From assembly GCA_030734395.1 (NCBI GenBank), contig JAUZTG010000029.1:6076001-6140000 (forward strand): 64,000 nt of DNA, written 5' to 3'. Source of the stretch: Sarocladium kiliense (lineage: Eukaryota; Ascomycota; Sordariomycetes; Hypocreales; Sarocladiaceae). Positions 1-12,061 of this stretch are shown in pieces. Each line of letters begins with the position of its first letter. Position 1 is the first letter of the stretch. A program made the translations under genes and the position numbers. The notes under the pieces were generated by a model. It was not told the DNA's origin. It searched no databases and saw nothing but the letters and a program-made list of their open reading frames with translations.

Positions 1-3000
1 ACGAAAGGGTGCCAAAAGAGCGAGAAGCACCCAATCCCGACGACTTCTCTGCGATTGTATGGGATGGATGGGAATGCAGTGCAACCGGTCCTAACTCATT
101 CAGGGCTCTCGTAGCCCCAAGCCCCAGGATATGCCCATGCCCCGGCCTCCTCGACCAAAGATACGGACGGCAGCGCACATCCGGCCGTGAGCCGGACCAT
201 GATCGGCATTGAGGGTGAGGGTGAGACCGCCACCACCAACCCAGCCCAACCCCTCTCATGTACGTGTAATTATGGAGGCTCGCGGTTCGGGGGTATCTTA
301 GTCAACAGAAACAACCAGCCACGGTTGGGCATGTTTCCTCTAGCTGTGGCTTTGCATTCGATCCATGCTGGACACCACCTCCTTTGCGGACTCGCCTAAA
401 TCAGCCTTGCAGCGTTCTAGAATTTGCCGGGCGAGAGAGTTTGGTGTCAGGCATGGCTTCCCCCCTCCCCCCACCACCCACCCTCCATCATTGCGGTACC
501 TACAGTGCTGAGGATCGCCGCAGAGGGTACCTGAGGAGTGACGATCTGCGGGGTCCTGGTGTTGTTGGTTCCAGAGGCATGAGATAATCATCGTTACAGG
601 GGATATCCTGTCATGTAGAGGTGATACACTGCATAAGCTGCAACACCAACATTCCTGATCTGTGAACGCCATTCCCTCCATCAGCCCATCGAAGCTCCTG
701 AAAGCATTGGCCGCCCACGAGCCCCTCCTCCCTCCCGTGGAGACGACCACTTCGCCCGGCTCCGGATCGGCGTGTAAGCTAAGATAGTGACATGGGCGGC
801 CGCGGTGCCATTGCGGGCATAGGTGGGGTTTGGACGACATTGTCCAGTCCAGTGCAGTCCACCTCGGGCATGTGAGGATGGTTTCGGTCCCCCAGAAGCG
901 ACGTGGAGAAGTCTGACGCCAGATTTGAGGAATTCTCGATGATGTGATGGGATGGGGATTTTTTATGGGCTGCTGCTCGATGGACCCTTGTTTTGAGTTG
1001 ATGCTAATTACGCCGATGTCTGGTCTGGTAGGCTGACGATGCTGTAGCCTGGACCTGGACGGGGGCATGGATCTATACTGGGTATTTGGTGTGATGATGG
1101 CATTGACCAGGGTATCGGCACGGATGATGCCGCCTCATGAGCGAGTATGAATATATTTGTTCGGCAATTAAGGTCAATCAGTTTAACCTGACCTCGAAGA
1201 TGGAATGAATGCCGGGGTGTTTGATGCCCAAAAAGTGCGATTGCTGGACAACCGCCCGTGTTAGTGCAGCACTTGACATCTACACAGCGGGACACCCGAA
1301 GCCCCTGGGCCTGACCAGGTCAATCAACATGCCCACGGAAGAGTCATGCTCATGCGCTGCAAAATCAGCAGCCAACCAGGTAACCACGGCTCTAACTTAT
1401 CAGTGCGCTGTCCGAACCATCTCCGCGGCTGGTGAGAGAGTCACATTGCGTGAACGCCGAACCAGCCTTTGAGACACCCTCATCCATACGACTGTTTGAC
1501 TCATTGTCCATTATGAACTCCGAGAAAAAGAAGATGTGATGTCACGATATCTCCGAGCACGGAATGCAAGACGAAAGCATAATGGCAATTCCAATGCCGA
1601 GGGTGAACGGGACTGGGGAATGAGAATGAATGTCTAACGGCCCTTCTCTCAAATCGATAGCAGGATTGTACCTACATTAGCATCAGGACTATAGCCGCAT
1701 GTACATGTACACACGCAATCACATACCGCCACGGAATTAATTGTGACTGGACAAACAAACCACCGAGCCTGGTTACATTCTAGCCTTTAGTAGGCAACAG
1801 TTGACAGCACTACAAAAAAATAGGGTCGACTCGCGGGAATGCGCGCCGGTTTGGCTGGCCTCATACCGAGTGCAGTTGCTCGTAAACCCGCTTTTTGGAC
1901 CATCACGACTCGGGGCCTCCCGTGCAAAACCCAGGGGGATAACGGGACCCTTTGAGAAGGAATCGGGTGATTTAAGACAAGATGCCATCCTCGGGGGGTT
2001 TGTCAGTTATTTGTCAGTTGTCAGCTTCAATTCCCCCACCCTGATCCCTTGTCTTCTCTCACCGACACCGCGCGCGAAACGTCCTCCAATCTTGGCTTTT
2101 CGAGACAAAACACTAAACCACGATCTGATATCCCAGTAGGCAGGCTACGTATGAGCTCAGATAAACTGTGCCGCTCAGGATATGCAGGGGAGCTTTAAGT
2201 CCGAAGGATGGCTGGGATTGGGGGGAGCCCATACGCCCGAGCCGGAGGGGGGAGGGTGAGAAGTTATACCGAAACGGGGATTAGACGCGCGATATGCTTT
2301 CAACTAGGAACCGAGGGGGCCAAAGACAAGATGGGGGCTTCAGACTTGCTACGACGATGCTTGAGTTTGCTGACCAGAGAGTGGGATTCTCGAGACAATC
2401 CGCTTCTTTCATTTCTACTTGTTCCTTCTTGAATCAGGTAAAGCTTGGGGGCGGCCGGCGCGACAGCTGGCGTCATCTTAGTTGGTTGCATCGCTTGTGG
2501 CGGGAGGACTAGCCGCGACGAAGCTTCTTTGCTGTCACCTTCGGCGTCGGTTGTCGAAATGGGATTGCTCTGGGGGTGTTTCTTGCTTCCAGCACTACTC
2601 TTAGTTCCGCGGACCTTTTTTCTTGCCTGTCGTCCGCTTTTGAAGGCTGTTTTTCCCTTGTGACGTGGGCTGCCAGTTTCTCAGGTAGACGCCATTGTGT
2701 CGACTAAGAGAGACTAACGCTAGCTACTGTCAAGCGGCTCACGACTCGTGCGAAGCCCGTGATTGCAGACTAGAATGACCGTGTTAGAGCCGGTGTCTAC
2801 GGTGGACTATGTTTAGACATACATGGTATGCGTAGGGCATGAGAGGGTCCTGGTCCTGCGCGGGCGGGGACCAGAGTGGCTGCGAAGTGAAGAGATTCAG
2901 AGGGCATACACCTATGAACACGAGATGGTATACGCCCCCGAAGATTTCGGGCTTTCACCTCGGGAATCCCTGGTCGGGTCGCAAAGATCCATGATATCTG

Positions 3001-5062
3001 TGACCATCTGCAAGGCCACGAGACAAAAGTGAAAGGTTTGTCCATATCCATATCTCACATGCGCAGGGGCGTGTGTATCTAGGCAGGAATACCACGCAGA
3101 GGACCCTGAAAAAAAAGAGGCCCCCCACCAAGCTAAGGTACGAGCACCAGGCGCGCGCGCCCACTTATCGCAGGGAACGCACGGCACGGGGATCATCGGC
3201 CTTCGGAGGGGGGCTTCAGAAATGGGCGGGCTTTCACTATCCTAGGTCATTACTTAGCAGGCCAAGTCTTTTGACAACGTGCAAGGATCCACGGCCTTCC
3301 AGAGACGTTTTTTTTTTTTTTTCACAAGCGAGAGGTAAGGGTCGAGTCAAAGATGAGATGCTGCCGCCGCTGATGTCAACACCCTTTGGGTGTCTGCTCG
3401 GCGAGTTCCTAAATAGGCAATTATACAGCAGACCCGCTCTCCTTGCAGACGATGGGCTTGGGTTTGGGCTTGAGTTTTTGAAGTTTGAGCATGAACTGAA
3501 GAGAAAGTCCAGGAAGTCCGCAAGGTTGATGATTATCCTGGCGGAGAAGACGGAGATGGAAAATATCATTAAGCCTAGACTTTGCCTTGGCTGCTTGATG
3601 TTATCGCGTTGCGGCGTAGTGATGGTAGGGCCCAGGCGAGAGGCGGCGTTTGATACCCGCGATGCCTGCGGTGGTAGCTCAGATCAAGGGTAGTATAGCA
3701 GAATACTTGCTCAACACCCTCGACCTTCAAGTTCTACAATCTTGAGATGCTGTTCGGGGAGACTACCCTCAGACTAAGGTCAGGTTGCATACTAGGCTCA
3801 CATACCCTTGGGGGTGTGAATTGCAAATCCTTGTACATCTCTATAACGTAGATGATCTTCCCGAGAGGGTGTCCAAGACTCGTTGACAAGTGAGTCTAAG
3901 CTACGGCTAACAACAGTCAAGAATAATCTTCATACCGGCCCGTCTCTTACTGGTATCTGTGGCTATGCTTGGGAGTATCATCCTCATATCAGTCATCGCC
4001 AACGGCCCTCAACCGACGACCAAGGAGCCGGTATATGCTCGTCTCCCAAATGTTTCGTCATTGGAAAGAGCTGCGAATGTACCTTTCATGTACCCAGCTC
4101 TTTCATGTATGTCGCTGAGTCCTCTTCCCCATTGTCTAAAGCCAGCGTTCATCCCAACGAGGACATCTGCTTCAAACACATAGACCACGTGGATTACTCT
4201 CCGGTGGCTTCGTGTATGCAAGAGCCTTGTTGGGGGTGTCGCTTTTGACAAAGAGTGAAAGTCCCATATGAACCTAGAAAGAGAACATGACTGATCACGA
4301 CAAGGTCATGACCGAGGCTTGATGTCACGGTATTTGCATGTTAGGTCGTTGGATTGGTAGCGAGCCAGGAATTAGACGAAGCTTGCAGGATCTAGGTAGT
4401 CGACCACGTTGCGCCCCTTCTAGAAGGAGTTCCGAAGGGAGGGGGAGTGTGCGTGTAAATGACAACAGACGTCTTCTCAACGCCTCATGACGACTTGTAA
4501 CGTCTAGTCTACCAGCTGTCGGAGTAACGGGGATGAGGACTCCGTGAGCATGATCTTAATAACAGACACCAGCTTCAACTCCGCCTTGTTTGTTGCACCT
4601 TGACATCATTCCATGACTGGGAGGTCTCTTCGGCATGGTCACCTCCCTTCCTAGCGAAATAAGGTAGGACAAATTCGGAAGCAGCCGAGACGAGAAGTGG
4701 ATTTCCACCTGTTTCTCTTACTCGACAGAGGAAATCTAGCTTCAAGCAGCATGCACACATTGCATGTGAACGATACCGAAAGAGGAAACTAGCATCAGTG
4801 ACGTCGATGACAAATTGAGAATCTGTTCTAGACCTCGACGTAACGGCATTGGCATCAGGGTTGGGGAAAGCTGCATAGAGCTGAAGATCGAGAGCTCCGC
4901 TGTCAAGGCTGAGATGATCGACGATCCGGGCTGGTGGATTATCATACCGCCTGAATGACTGATATATTACAAAGTTTACGACTACACTTTTCTTCCTTCC
5001 ACCTTGCAGGGCAGACCAATGAGGTGAGGCCAGTATCTTGTGTCTTTTCCTATTGAGGACTG
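1..5062. other. gene-poor region, no convincing gene
   Basis: I see no coding sequence I can defend here. The longest open frames (about 206-242 codons, near 340-1068 on minus and 3073-3693 on plus) have no recognisable domain and compositions like shifted or random frames. They are rich in Ser, Arg, Pro, Cys and Trp. A T15 homopolymer lies at 3308-3322. The stretch could be intergenic, a lncRNA or strongly decayed sequence. Confidence 0.6.
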
Positions 5063-5403
5063 TTATGACACCTCTCCTTCTGGGACGTACCGAATCTGAG
5101 TAATCAACCTCGGTTTCCCATCTCCTCGGTTGCTATTGTACATGAGGAACTCCCGGATGGTGTTGTCGTCTGATGGACTGAGACACGTGGCTAGGTTGAA
5201 ACCTTGAGAAAGGGTGTCCCGATATTGCATGCAGACTGTTCTATTCCTTTGTGTCTCAATAGAACCAAGAGCCTTGGCTTGCCCAGCCCCCGAGTGGGAT
5301 ATGAGAGATTTTGGGGGCGGGATTGCAGTCAGCAATCGGCTTTCACAAGCACCGACTACACCGACGGCACAGGTTTGTCCGCGGAGACATGCGATGACAG
5401 CTC
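5063..5403 (-). pseudogene. possible decayed gene fragment or 3' exon, unknown family
   Basis: On the minus strand a frame stays open from about 5403 to a TAA at 5063, giving roughly 113 residues. It reads more like protein than its surroundings: four Cys in the first third, a hydrophobic Val/Gly/Ala stretch, then a mixed charged and aromatic C-terminus ending PEGEVS. The frame continues upstream of the first in-frame ATG, so a 5' exon would be needed. The space up to the Mgr3-like stop codon at 5557 is only about 150 bp and contains no convincing start. This suggests a truncated relic rather than a live gene. I do not recognise the family. It could also be a chance frame. Confidence 0.22.
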
Positions 5404-5556
5404 AGGGTGTGGCCGTCGTGAACCTCACCCCAAACCAGCGGAGCGGCGTAGCAGACCGGAGGATGACTCTATCGGCAAGGCTCCGCAGGACAACGCCGAC
5501 ACTTTGTGGAGTAAGCTCAAGCGGCCGCAATCGGTACCGATGAGCATCGCCGGCCT

Positions 5557-7154
5557 TTAGGACGCCGAGGGTGTAGCCGAAAGTTTCTTGAGTCCCTCCT
5601 GAGCGTTGCGTACACCCTCGGCGAACTCCATCTTGTTGCTCATCTGGATCGCTTGTTCGTACTTCTTCCTTGCCATCTCTGGCTTTCCAAGCATACGCGC
5701 AATGTCTCCCCAGTTGTACAGCGCAACAGCACATGCTTCGTCACACTCGGGGGTACGCTCCTCTCCTTTGACATCCTTGCCGTGCTGATATGCGTTGCGC
5801 ACCCAGTTGAGTCCAGCCTCCAGGCACTCTTGTCGCGATGTTGGCATTGACGAGTCAAGGATTTGCTTCAACGCCTCTGGCGTAACGACAGAACCGTCCG
5901 AAGCTGCGGTTGGGCTGTACAATGGGAATTGTGCGAAACTTGCGGCGAGATTGTTCATGATAGTCACGCGGTGGCAAGGGCTGTCGCAAAGTCGCAGTGC
6001 TTGGAAGAACAGAGGGATAGCCAGGTGGAACTGTCCCTTGCGTTCATAGTCGTTGCCCAGCGACTCCATGGCACCGCCGGTCTCAGTTGGTGTGAGCCAA
6101 CTCTGCTCACCTGGCCTAGTGCCTTCCTGCCTGCGCCTTGCGAATTCTTTGAGCGCTGTCTCGACGGCCCAAAGGAGGTGCTCATGAGACTTCTCTGGGT
6201 TCAAGACGTGCTCACTCGCATAAGTCTCTCCAAGCTTGGTGCTGATAGAGACCGCTTTGGCGAGGACTCGCTCACGTGTCCGCCATAGGGTCTCCGGTGG
6301 TTCGTCGTCTGTCTTCTTTTCAGAAGCATCCTGCGAATCCGCTGTTGCAGGCGGCAAGTTCTTGACCAGCCGACCTGCAGCATTGATCTTGCCCTCAGCA
6401 ACAAGCTGTTCCATGGTTTCCACCCATCTCGTGCAATCCGAAAGAAGACCCTCGAGCACCTCGATCGACGACTTGTAGTTTCCGATCTTCTCCAGCCACG
6501 CAGAGACTTGAATACGGATGCCCAAGACCTCATCCGAGAAAGGATGCATCCCGATCTCTGTGCTCTCTTCCAACGCCCTCTTGTAGTACTTCAATGCGAG
6601 CTCGGGATCGGGTTTGTAATTGGTGTAGTAGATAGCTCGCCGTAACGTGTTGGCAACGGGCTCGGGGAATGCGCTAAAGTATGGGTTGTAGAAGTCCCTG
6701 ATGAACTTGGTGAGGATGACCGCGCAAAAAATGCCACCTAGAAGCAGACTAGACGTAGGTCAGTATACCCAGAACACCTATGTGTAGAGGTCTGGGTGTC
6801 TCACAATGCAATCGTACCGCCAATCTGGACTGGGGCTTCGCGATAGGCCTTCCGAAGCGCACTCGGAGTCAATGTCCGCCCGAGGTTGCGCAGTGATGCC
6901 GCAAGTAGGCGACCAACAAACTGCCGGAAGGACACTGGAGTCTGCACTGGCTTCCGCCCTTTGCCCGCGTCCGCCTTTTCGGGTTCTGGCTTGGAGCTGT
7001 AGCGTCTCGACACGGGCTGGAGAGGGACAGTGGCCCGAACAGAAAAGCTTGGGGCGCCTCGGGGTGTGATGCGGACAGAGAGGATGCCAGCCCGGGCAGA
7101 GGCGAGACAGGCGCCATTGACAGGCCTCAATGAGGCTAGTACTGAGACTGACAT
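5557..7154 (-). CDS. Mgr3-like mitochondrial inner-membrane TPR protein
   Basis: Two exons (7154-6805 and 6748-5557) joined across a 56-nt intron (6804-6749, GTGAGA donor, CTGAC branch, TAG acceptor) encode 513 residues. The N-terminus (MSVSVLASLRPVNG, Arg/Ser/Ala rich, few acids, RRYSS) looks like a mitochondrial presequence. The splice junction completes a transmembrane segment (GGTIAFLLLGGIFCAVILT) followed by an FYNPYF motif. The rest is helical TPR-like sequence with repeats of the type ALKYYKRALE and LYNWGDIARMLGKPEMARKKYEQAI. This order (presequence, one TM, TPRs) matches the yeast Mgr3/YKL133C family, where Mgr3 is a substrate adaptor of the i-AAA protease Yme1. A longer frame reaches an ATG at 7283, but the 7154 start gives the cleaner presequence. 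The family call rests on architecture, so the adaptor role is inference. Confidence 0.72.
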
Positions 7155-7513
7155 GGCGGTGAGCTCAGCTGCAATCTGAGATGTGTGAGGGTGTCGTCGG
7201 CCGCCAGTTGTTGATGGCTTCGATGTGCCACCAGGAAGAAAAGAAAGTCGTGATGCGATGTGACAGCTGCACGCACCAAGCACCTCGCAGCTCTGGCCCC
7301 CAAACCTCGGGACCCACTCCGGGGGTGCTCGGCCTACCCTGCAGCAACCCCTCCATAATGCCGGTCGCCCTCGGGGCTTAGAGGGGCAGCTCCTCTCCTC
7401 CCATCCCGCCTTTCTTACATCTGAAAGCTACCTTGCACTCACAAATCTGTCTCCATCTCTCACATCTCTCACCTCAAGCTCGATTTTAAACTTGAAGATC
7501 TGAGGATTCTATA
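7155..7513. promoter_or_regulatory. divergent intergenic region, Mgr3-like / Dap1-like
   Basis: This 359-bp gap separates two divergently transcribed genes and must hold both promoters. The Dap1-proximal part is strongly CT-rich (repeated ctcacatctctcacctcaagc type sequence just before the start). That is a common feature of fungal core promoters and leaders. I saw no clear TATA box. Confidence 0.5.
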
Positions 7514-8082
7514 ATGGCTGGCAAATTCGAGCCCAAGACCCCCGTGCAGCTGGATCCTCCAAAGGACGATCCTATCTCGGCTGCCGACCTGGCTCAGGCG
7601 GATGGTATGCGTGCACCCTTCACGACTCAGGCAACCGGATCACAGCCTGTTCGAATATAGACACCCTAACTAACGGTCTGCAGGCGTCGACAGGAACAAG
7701 TGCTACGTTGCCATCAAGGTAGGAATGATGCACACTCCACTCCCTCACTTTGCTGTCATCGTAGCTCACTCGTCGTCTAGGGCAAGGTCTACGATGTGAC
7801 AGGAAACAAGGCGTACCAGCCAGGAGGTTCATACCACGGTAATTCGAGATACTCCACAGAAGATCACTCTTTGTAGGTATGCTGACGTTTGATGGCATAG
7901 TCTTTGCTGGTAAAGACGCCTCGAGAGCCCTCGGAAAGACCTCCACCAAAGCCGAGGATGTCAGCCCCGAGTGGCAGGATCTTGACGAGAAGGAGAAGTC
8001 CACACTGGATGACTGGGTGACGTTCTTCTCTAAGCGCTACAACGTCATCGGTGTCGTCGAAGGGGCCACAAACATGGCATGA
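7514..8082 (+). CDS. dap1: Dap1/MAPR-type cytochrome b5-like heme-binding protein
   Basis: Four exons (7514-7604, 7684-7718, 7781-7838, 7901-8082) encode 121 residues. Diagnostic features are the short b5-like core V-Y-D-V-T-G-N-K-AYQPGGSYHVFAGKDASRAL, spread across exons 3 and 4, and a KSTLDDWVTFFSKRYNVIG C-terminus. These are typical of membrane-associated progesterone receptor (MAPR) proteins such as yeast Dap1 and human PGRMC1. Those proteins bind heme through a Tyr and support cytochrome P450 Erg11 in sterol synthesis. Unlike PGRMC1 there is no N-terminal membrane anchor. Intron 3 is 62 nt and contains an internal TTGTAG/GTATG juncture. The frame and the family signature favour use of the distal acceptor at 7900, with its GCTGAC branch site. 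Confidence 0.85.
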
Positions 8083-9078
8083 TGAATACACGACAGCTGC
8101 AGAGCAGGATAGCTTGACAGCCGGATCGCATCCGATAGCAGTGGGAGGCTGCCCATGGAGGGGGCGTGTCTCACACATCATGAAGATACTTTGCCTCATG
8201 GCAGCTTTCAAGGATCCGATGCCAAGTGTCACCATCAAAAAGCCCCTGTGAGATTGCGGCGTCAGCTCTGTCTGTGTGTTGATCGAGCGTGCCGATATTT
8301 CGCGGCACCTAACTCTGCATGAGCATGCATGCGGGCAACGGTGCTGACACCATCAAGTCGCCTGGGGCCGCTTGCCAAAATAGAACAATTAATCCTCATG
8401 TCTCTCAAGCGCCCTAGTGCCGTTCGAATTACCTGGCTATAATTGGTCGAAACAATAATTCCTATCGGTTGACGTTGAGTGATGTTGACGTGGGTGGCTG
8501 CTTGTTCTACCTATACTGGAGCTCTAGTCGGCTTTGTGATGCTGCTCACGACGGATAATTCTCCGACACTAACACGAAATGTTGTCATCGTAGCAGGCAA
8601 AGAACACCGTCGAGAACTCATAGTAAAGATGTCCCTGGCCAAGTCACCAAGATGTACTGTGATACCAGAGGGACGAGTCTCGGCAAACTCGACCACGGAC
8701 AATCTGCCACGCCAGGACCTTTGACCGTGACCAGTGCCTGTTCGAAGAGAGTCAATGACGTATATTGAGCGCTCTGGAGCCTTTCAAATGACGCATCGGG
8801 GTCGAAAAGACACCGGAGTGAAAGAAAGTGTCCGGCGGCACATGGCCGCCCTGTCAATGTTGTCGTATGCACTCATTTCTCGCGGAAAAGCAAACGGCAG
8901 AGAAACGTTCATGTGAGAAAGAGAACCGTGTTATCCTGTACGAGGTGAGCGATTGCAAGCACCTTAAAGCTTGGCTTTCTATCCAAACCCGCTTCTCAAA
9001 GCGAGATGGTTGCCAAAAGGAGGACAACATTATGAGTGGGGATGCTCTCAGATCGTTTGATCATGACTTACTCGTGAA
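8083..9078. other. intergenic, convergent Dap1-like and HET gene
   Basis: About 1 kb between the ends of two convergent genes. Short open frames in it lack any domain signature. It should contain both 3' UTRs. Nothing else is visible. Confidence 0.6.
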
Positions 9079-11655
9079 TTATACTAGCCTAATCTCAGTT
9101 CTTGACTTCACTTGCTGTTGTCCAGCCTTGTCTCTCTTTCGCCACTCATCAAACCGACTTCTCTCTTCGTAAAGAGAGTCTCGCATCTTTCCCAAGTGTG
9201 GCAACCCAAGGAAATCCTTGAAACCGATCTCTGCTTCTTCGCCGCCATACAGACATGCATACAAGTATCGTGCCTCCATCGCCAAACGAGATCTCTTGGA
9301 GATCCACTCGCCATCTTTCTGGGCACTAGTGCCTCTGATATCGGTATCATCGTCTTTGTATAAACCGTCATCTTGAAGCAATAATTCACCAAGATCCACA
9401 CTTCCCTGGAGTGCCAGTTGAAGCACTTCGTTGCCCTCGAATATGTACTCGTGGCCTCTGAGATGATTGGACGAAGCCGAGAACAGCCCGACACGAGTGA
9501 ATGTTCCCTTGACCCCAGGAACCGGACGAAGGACCGCGCAGACGACGCTGATAGAATGCTGCCCGGCGCCTGCTGAATCAGATTGCGCCACAAGGGGCAG
9601 GGCAAACAGTTCGTCTCCGTCATTGATCTGGTTGTCTCCAGGGTCCCTCCAGTCATAGTCTCGAGTCACCAGCTGCTCAGCTCTAGCATTATGCTTGGTA
9701 TAGATGTATGTACCCTCGGTTCTTGCAGGAATTAGATATCCCGATAACACGATGTAACCTGATGTCACACTGACCAAGGGGTCACCAGGTCCATTCGATC
9801 TCGGAGCGGACTGGACGTTGCCATCAACAAAATCGCACAAGTGGGTGAGTTTTTGAGATAGATTATATGTCTTCGGAGCATCTGTGCGAGCCCATGACCA
9901 TGAAGGGATGCTGTGGTTTACTCGAGGAGCCGTGGATTTCCTCCTGTCGCTGACTTCCCACAGTAGATCCTGGATTAGGGTCTGGCGCCAAAGCCCTGCG
10001 AGATAATTCGAGTTGTCCTGTCCATTGAGCGCAATCTGAAGTCGCTTGGCTATACCGGCCATGGCAGGGAGAGTGTCCTTTTCCATTGTCAACCCCAAAT
10101 GGGTGAACTCGGTGACGAGATGACGCCAAACCCAGTTGATCTGGTCTATCTTGTTTTCGACACCATGGAAGCTCATGACTTTTTGTGAGTCAGCGTAGAC
10201 AGTTTCGGCGAACTTGTGCTTCATGTCAGAATCCACCCAATCGTGATCCGAATCTGTTTTTGTTGCAGAACCACATTCGAAGACGGCTTCGAGAGGGGTG
10301 AAGAACAGCACTCGTCGTGAGAGAATGCGCTCTTGATATACCCAGGCACGTTTCAGCAAGGGAGAAACATGTTTTTCGTTCTTTCCAGATGAATTGTAGT
10401 CGAAGAAGGATGGATTAGGGAGTTGCCGCAGACACATGCTCTCGCGAAGCCCAAACCCATCACCGCCATCTGATGGCAGATTAAGCTCAATGGTTGGACC
10501 AGTCCCACGGAATAACCCGGCATGGCTGTTCGCTGAAGCTGCAGCAGCCAGGGTGAGGATCGCATTTTCGTAGATACTTGCCATTTTACCGGCTTCCCTT
10601 GCCCAGTCGTCTACATCATCCTGTACAATGCAAAGGGAGTCGATCCATAGGTAGCGTATACCCAACTTCCGGGTAAAAGTCACGGCCTCCTGAAAGGTCT
10701 TGGTGAGTCCAGACCATTCAATGCCGTTGGGCTGCTGAAACGTTGATAATGTCACTTTTCGTGTTTCCAAAGGCTTCGCAGCATTCTTGTCGCTGGTACC
10801 CCAGCAATGACTCAAGCAGAGGTAAGATTCCTGTTGGCCAGGCTTCGAAACATACAGAGTAGGGTTGGAAACAAGTCCATCATCACTGGTGTTATGGACG
10901 CCGACATCAAGAACGCGGGTTGGCAGGCTCCACTGACTGTCATCTCCTTTCCTACAGAGAGCATGTGTAGAATTGCAGTGATCCAAGTTAGATCGGACGA
11001 ATGCGAGCAGATTGGGAGTCGGAGAAGCACCGCAGCGTAAAGTGCTATGGCCAATCGCATCCCATGATATGTTATCAGTGGAATGATCTTCGACTGGCTC
11101 GTCCCTGGCGTCCTGGTTTAGGCCCTTGTCCGAAACGAAGATCTCATATCGAGGCGTCGAAACACGGTGCACCCATTCGCGGGTTGGTGACTTTGCGCCG
11201 GGGCCTGTGAACATTCGAACATCCAAATCAGGCCGACCATTAACCATCTGCCATCTTGTGGCATCTTTGTCTTTCGCAGGTAGGAAAGCTGACAGCTGCA
11301 GAGAGAGTGCTGAGAGGCCGCCATCTGAACCCCGGCTGCTGGGTTCTATGTACTCCAATGTTAAGTTCTGGAAATCGAGCTCTCGACCATTCTGGTCAAT
11401 AATATGCTCGGTAGCGTTGTTGACAAGAGTGCAGCCAGGACATTTGGTGCGCTCGACATTCGCTCTGAGGCTCTTGATAGTGATGTGGTATGGGGAGTCG
11501 ATCGGCGGTAGAAGCCTACTGAACTTGCGCCATTGCCGGGACAAGTTTTGTTTCTTCAGATCCAGACAGAAGCTACATTTTGCTGATGATTCGAGGAAGG
11601 GTTTGTCTCGAGTTCCCAGGCCTGGAAGACTGTTGTCGCTCTCGTCGTTAGCCAT
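9079..11655 (-). CDS. HET-domain (heterokaryon incompatibility) protein
   Basis: Single exon, 858 residues from the ATG at 11655. The frame extends 42 codons further upstream, but MANDESDNS is the more natural start. Two Cys pairs (CSFC and CPGC) in the first 80 residues may bind a metal. The HET domain spans about residues 278-440 and shows its three blocks: YLCLSHCWG, then LGIRYLWIDSLCIVQDD, then ASIYENAILTLAAAAS with a following LF. The HET domain is a TIR-like cell-death effector domain of filamentous ascomycetes that triggers allorecognition or incompatibility responses. The long C-terminal part has no domain I recognise. It is divergent from the TPR-type gene starting at 12062. Whether this gene acts in vegetative incompatibility cannot be seen from the sequence. 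Confidence 0.93.
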   Translation of the reverse strand: MANDESDNSLPGLGTRDKPFLESSAKCSFCLDLKKQNLSRQWRKFSRLLPPIDSPYHITIKSLRANVERTKCPGCTLVNNATEHIIDQNGRELDFQNLTLEYIEPSSRGSDGGLSALSLQLSAFLPAKDKDATRWQMVNGRPDLDVRMFTGPGAKSPTREWVHRVSTPRYEIFVSDKGLNQDARDEPVEDHSTDNISWDAIGHSTLRCGASPTPNLLAFVRSNLDHCNSTHALCRKGDDSQWSLPTRVLDVGVHNTSDDGLVSNPTLYVSKPGQQESYLCLSHCWGTSDKNAAKPLETRKVTLSTFQQPNGIEWSGLTKTFQEAVTFTRKLGIRYLWIDSLCIVQDDVDDWAREAGKMASIYENAILTLAAAASANSHAGLFRGTGPTIELNLPSDGGDGFGLRESMCLRQLPNPSFFDYNSSGKNEKHVSPLLKRAWVYQERILSRRVLFFTPLEAVFECGSATKTDSDHDWVDSDMKHKFAETVYADSQKVMSFHGVENKIDQINWVWRHLVTEFTHLGLTMEKDTLPAMAGIAKRLQIALNGQDNSNYLAGLWRQTLIQDLLWEVSDRRKSTAPRVNHSIPSWSWARTDAPKTYNLSQKLTHLCDFVDGNVQSAPRSNGPGDPLVSVTSGYIVLSGYLIPARTEGTYIYTKHNARAEQLVTRDYDWRDPGDNQINDGDELFALPLVAQSDSAGAGQHSISVVCAVLRPVPGVKGTFTRVGLFSASSNHLRGHEYIFEGNEVLQLALQGSVDLGELLLQDDGLYKDDDTDIRGTSAQKDGEWISKRSRLAMEARYLYACLYGGEEAEIGFKDFLGLPHLGKMRDSLYEERSRFDEWRKRDKAGQQQVKSRTEIRLV

Positions 11656-12061
11656 TCGATGTGTGTTGGAAATGAGTTGGAAAGCGAGGAATTGGGCAGA
11701 GGCCGTGGCACACTCTGTTTTCTCAAAATTCCATCCGGATATATGTAATAATGAAGGGTGAATATGACAATCATCTCTCACTGGCCAAATATTGTTGAGG
11801 AGACATTCGAAGGATCACCATGGCGAAGGCAGGGACTTGGGAACTTCGGTGGCGATGCTACAGCGAGACGTACGTGGCTGTGTGAGTAGGTGCATGAGGT
11901 TCCATCGGAGGCCTTACCAACACTTGACATCCACCTCAACATCGACAACACCACTTGTGGCTATCATTTTGATGGCATAGACTCTTGAACATTACCCAGA
12001 TCCCATCAAGGTGAACTTGCAACTTGAGGGTAGTGACGACAACAAAACACCTGTCAACGAG
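11656..12061. promoter_or_regulatory. shared upstream region of HET and TPR-type genes
   Basis: A gap of about 406 bp between two divergent starts. It contains a CA/TC-rich tract on the plus strand (cacttgacatccacctcaacatcgac...). The plus-strand frame is open from about 11970 through the downstream ATG. A small upstream exon or leader of the plus gene may therefore lie here (an ATAG acceptor-like site precedes 11970). Confidence 0.4.

Noticed and set aside
340..1068. 242-codon minus-strand open frame
   Set aside because: Composition rich in Ser, Arg, Pro, His and Cys without domain, signal or splice context; looks like a chance frame in GC-balanced DNA.
3073..3693. 206-codon plus-strand open frame
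   Set aside because: Reads through a T15 run as poly-Phe and has no domain features; the opposite strand is open over the same stretch, as expected for chance frames.
4525..4560. Sequence gatgaggactccgtgagc resembling the core of a hammerhead ribozyme
   Set aside because: No CGAAA element follows, and no flanking stems I and III with a cleavage-site NUH could be placed.
7839..7900. TTGTAG/GTATG inside Dap1-like intron 3 as a possible recursive splice site or cryptic micro-exon
   Set aside because: The two halves would be 38 and 24 nt, too short for separate introns; one 62-nt intron with the GCTGAC branch explains the sequence.
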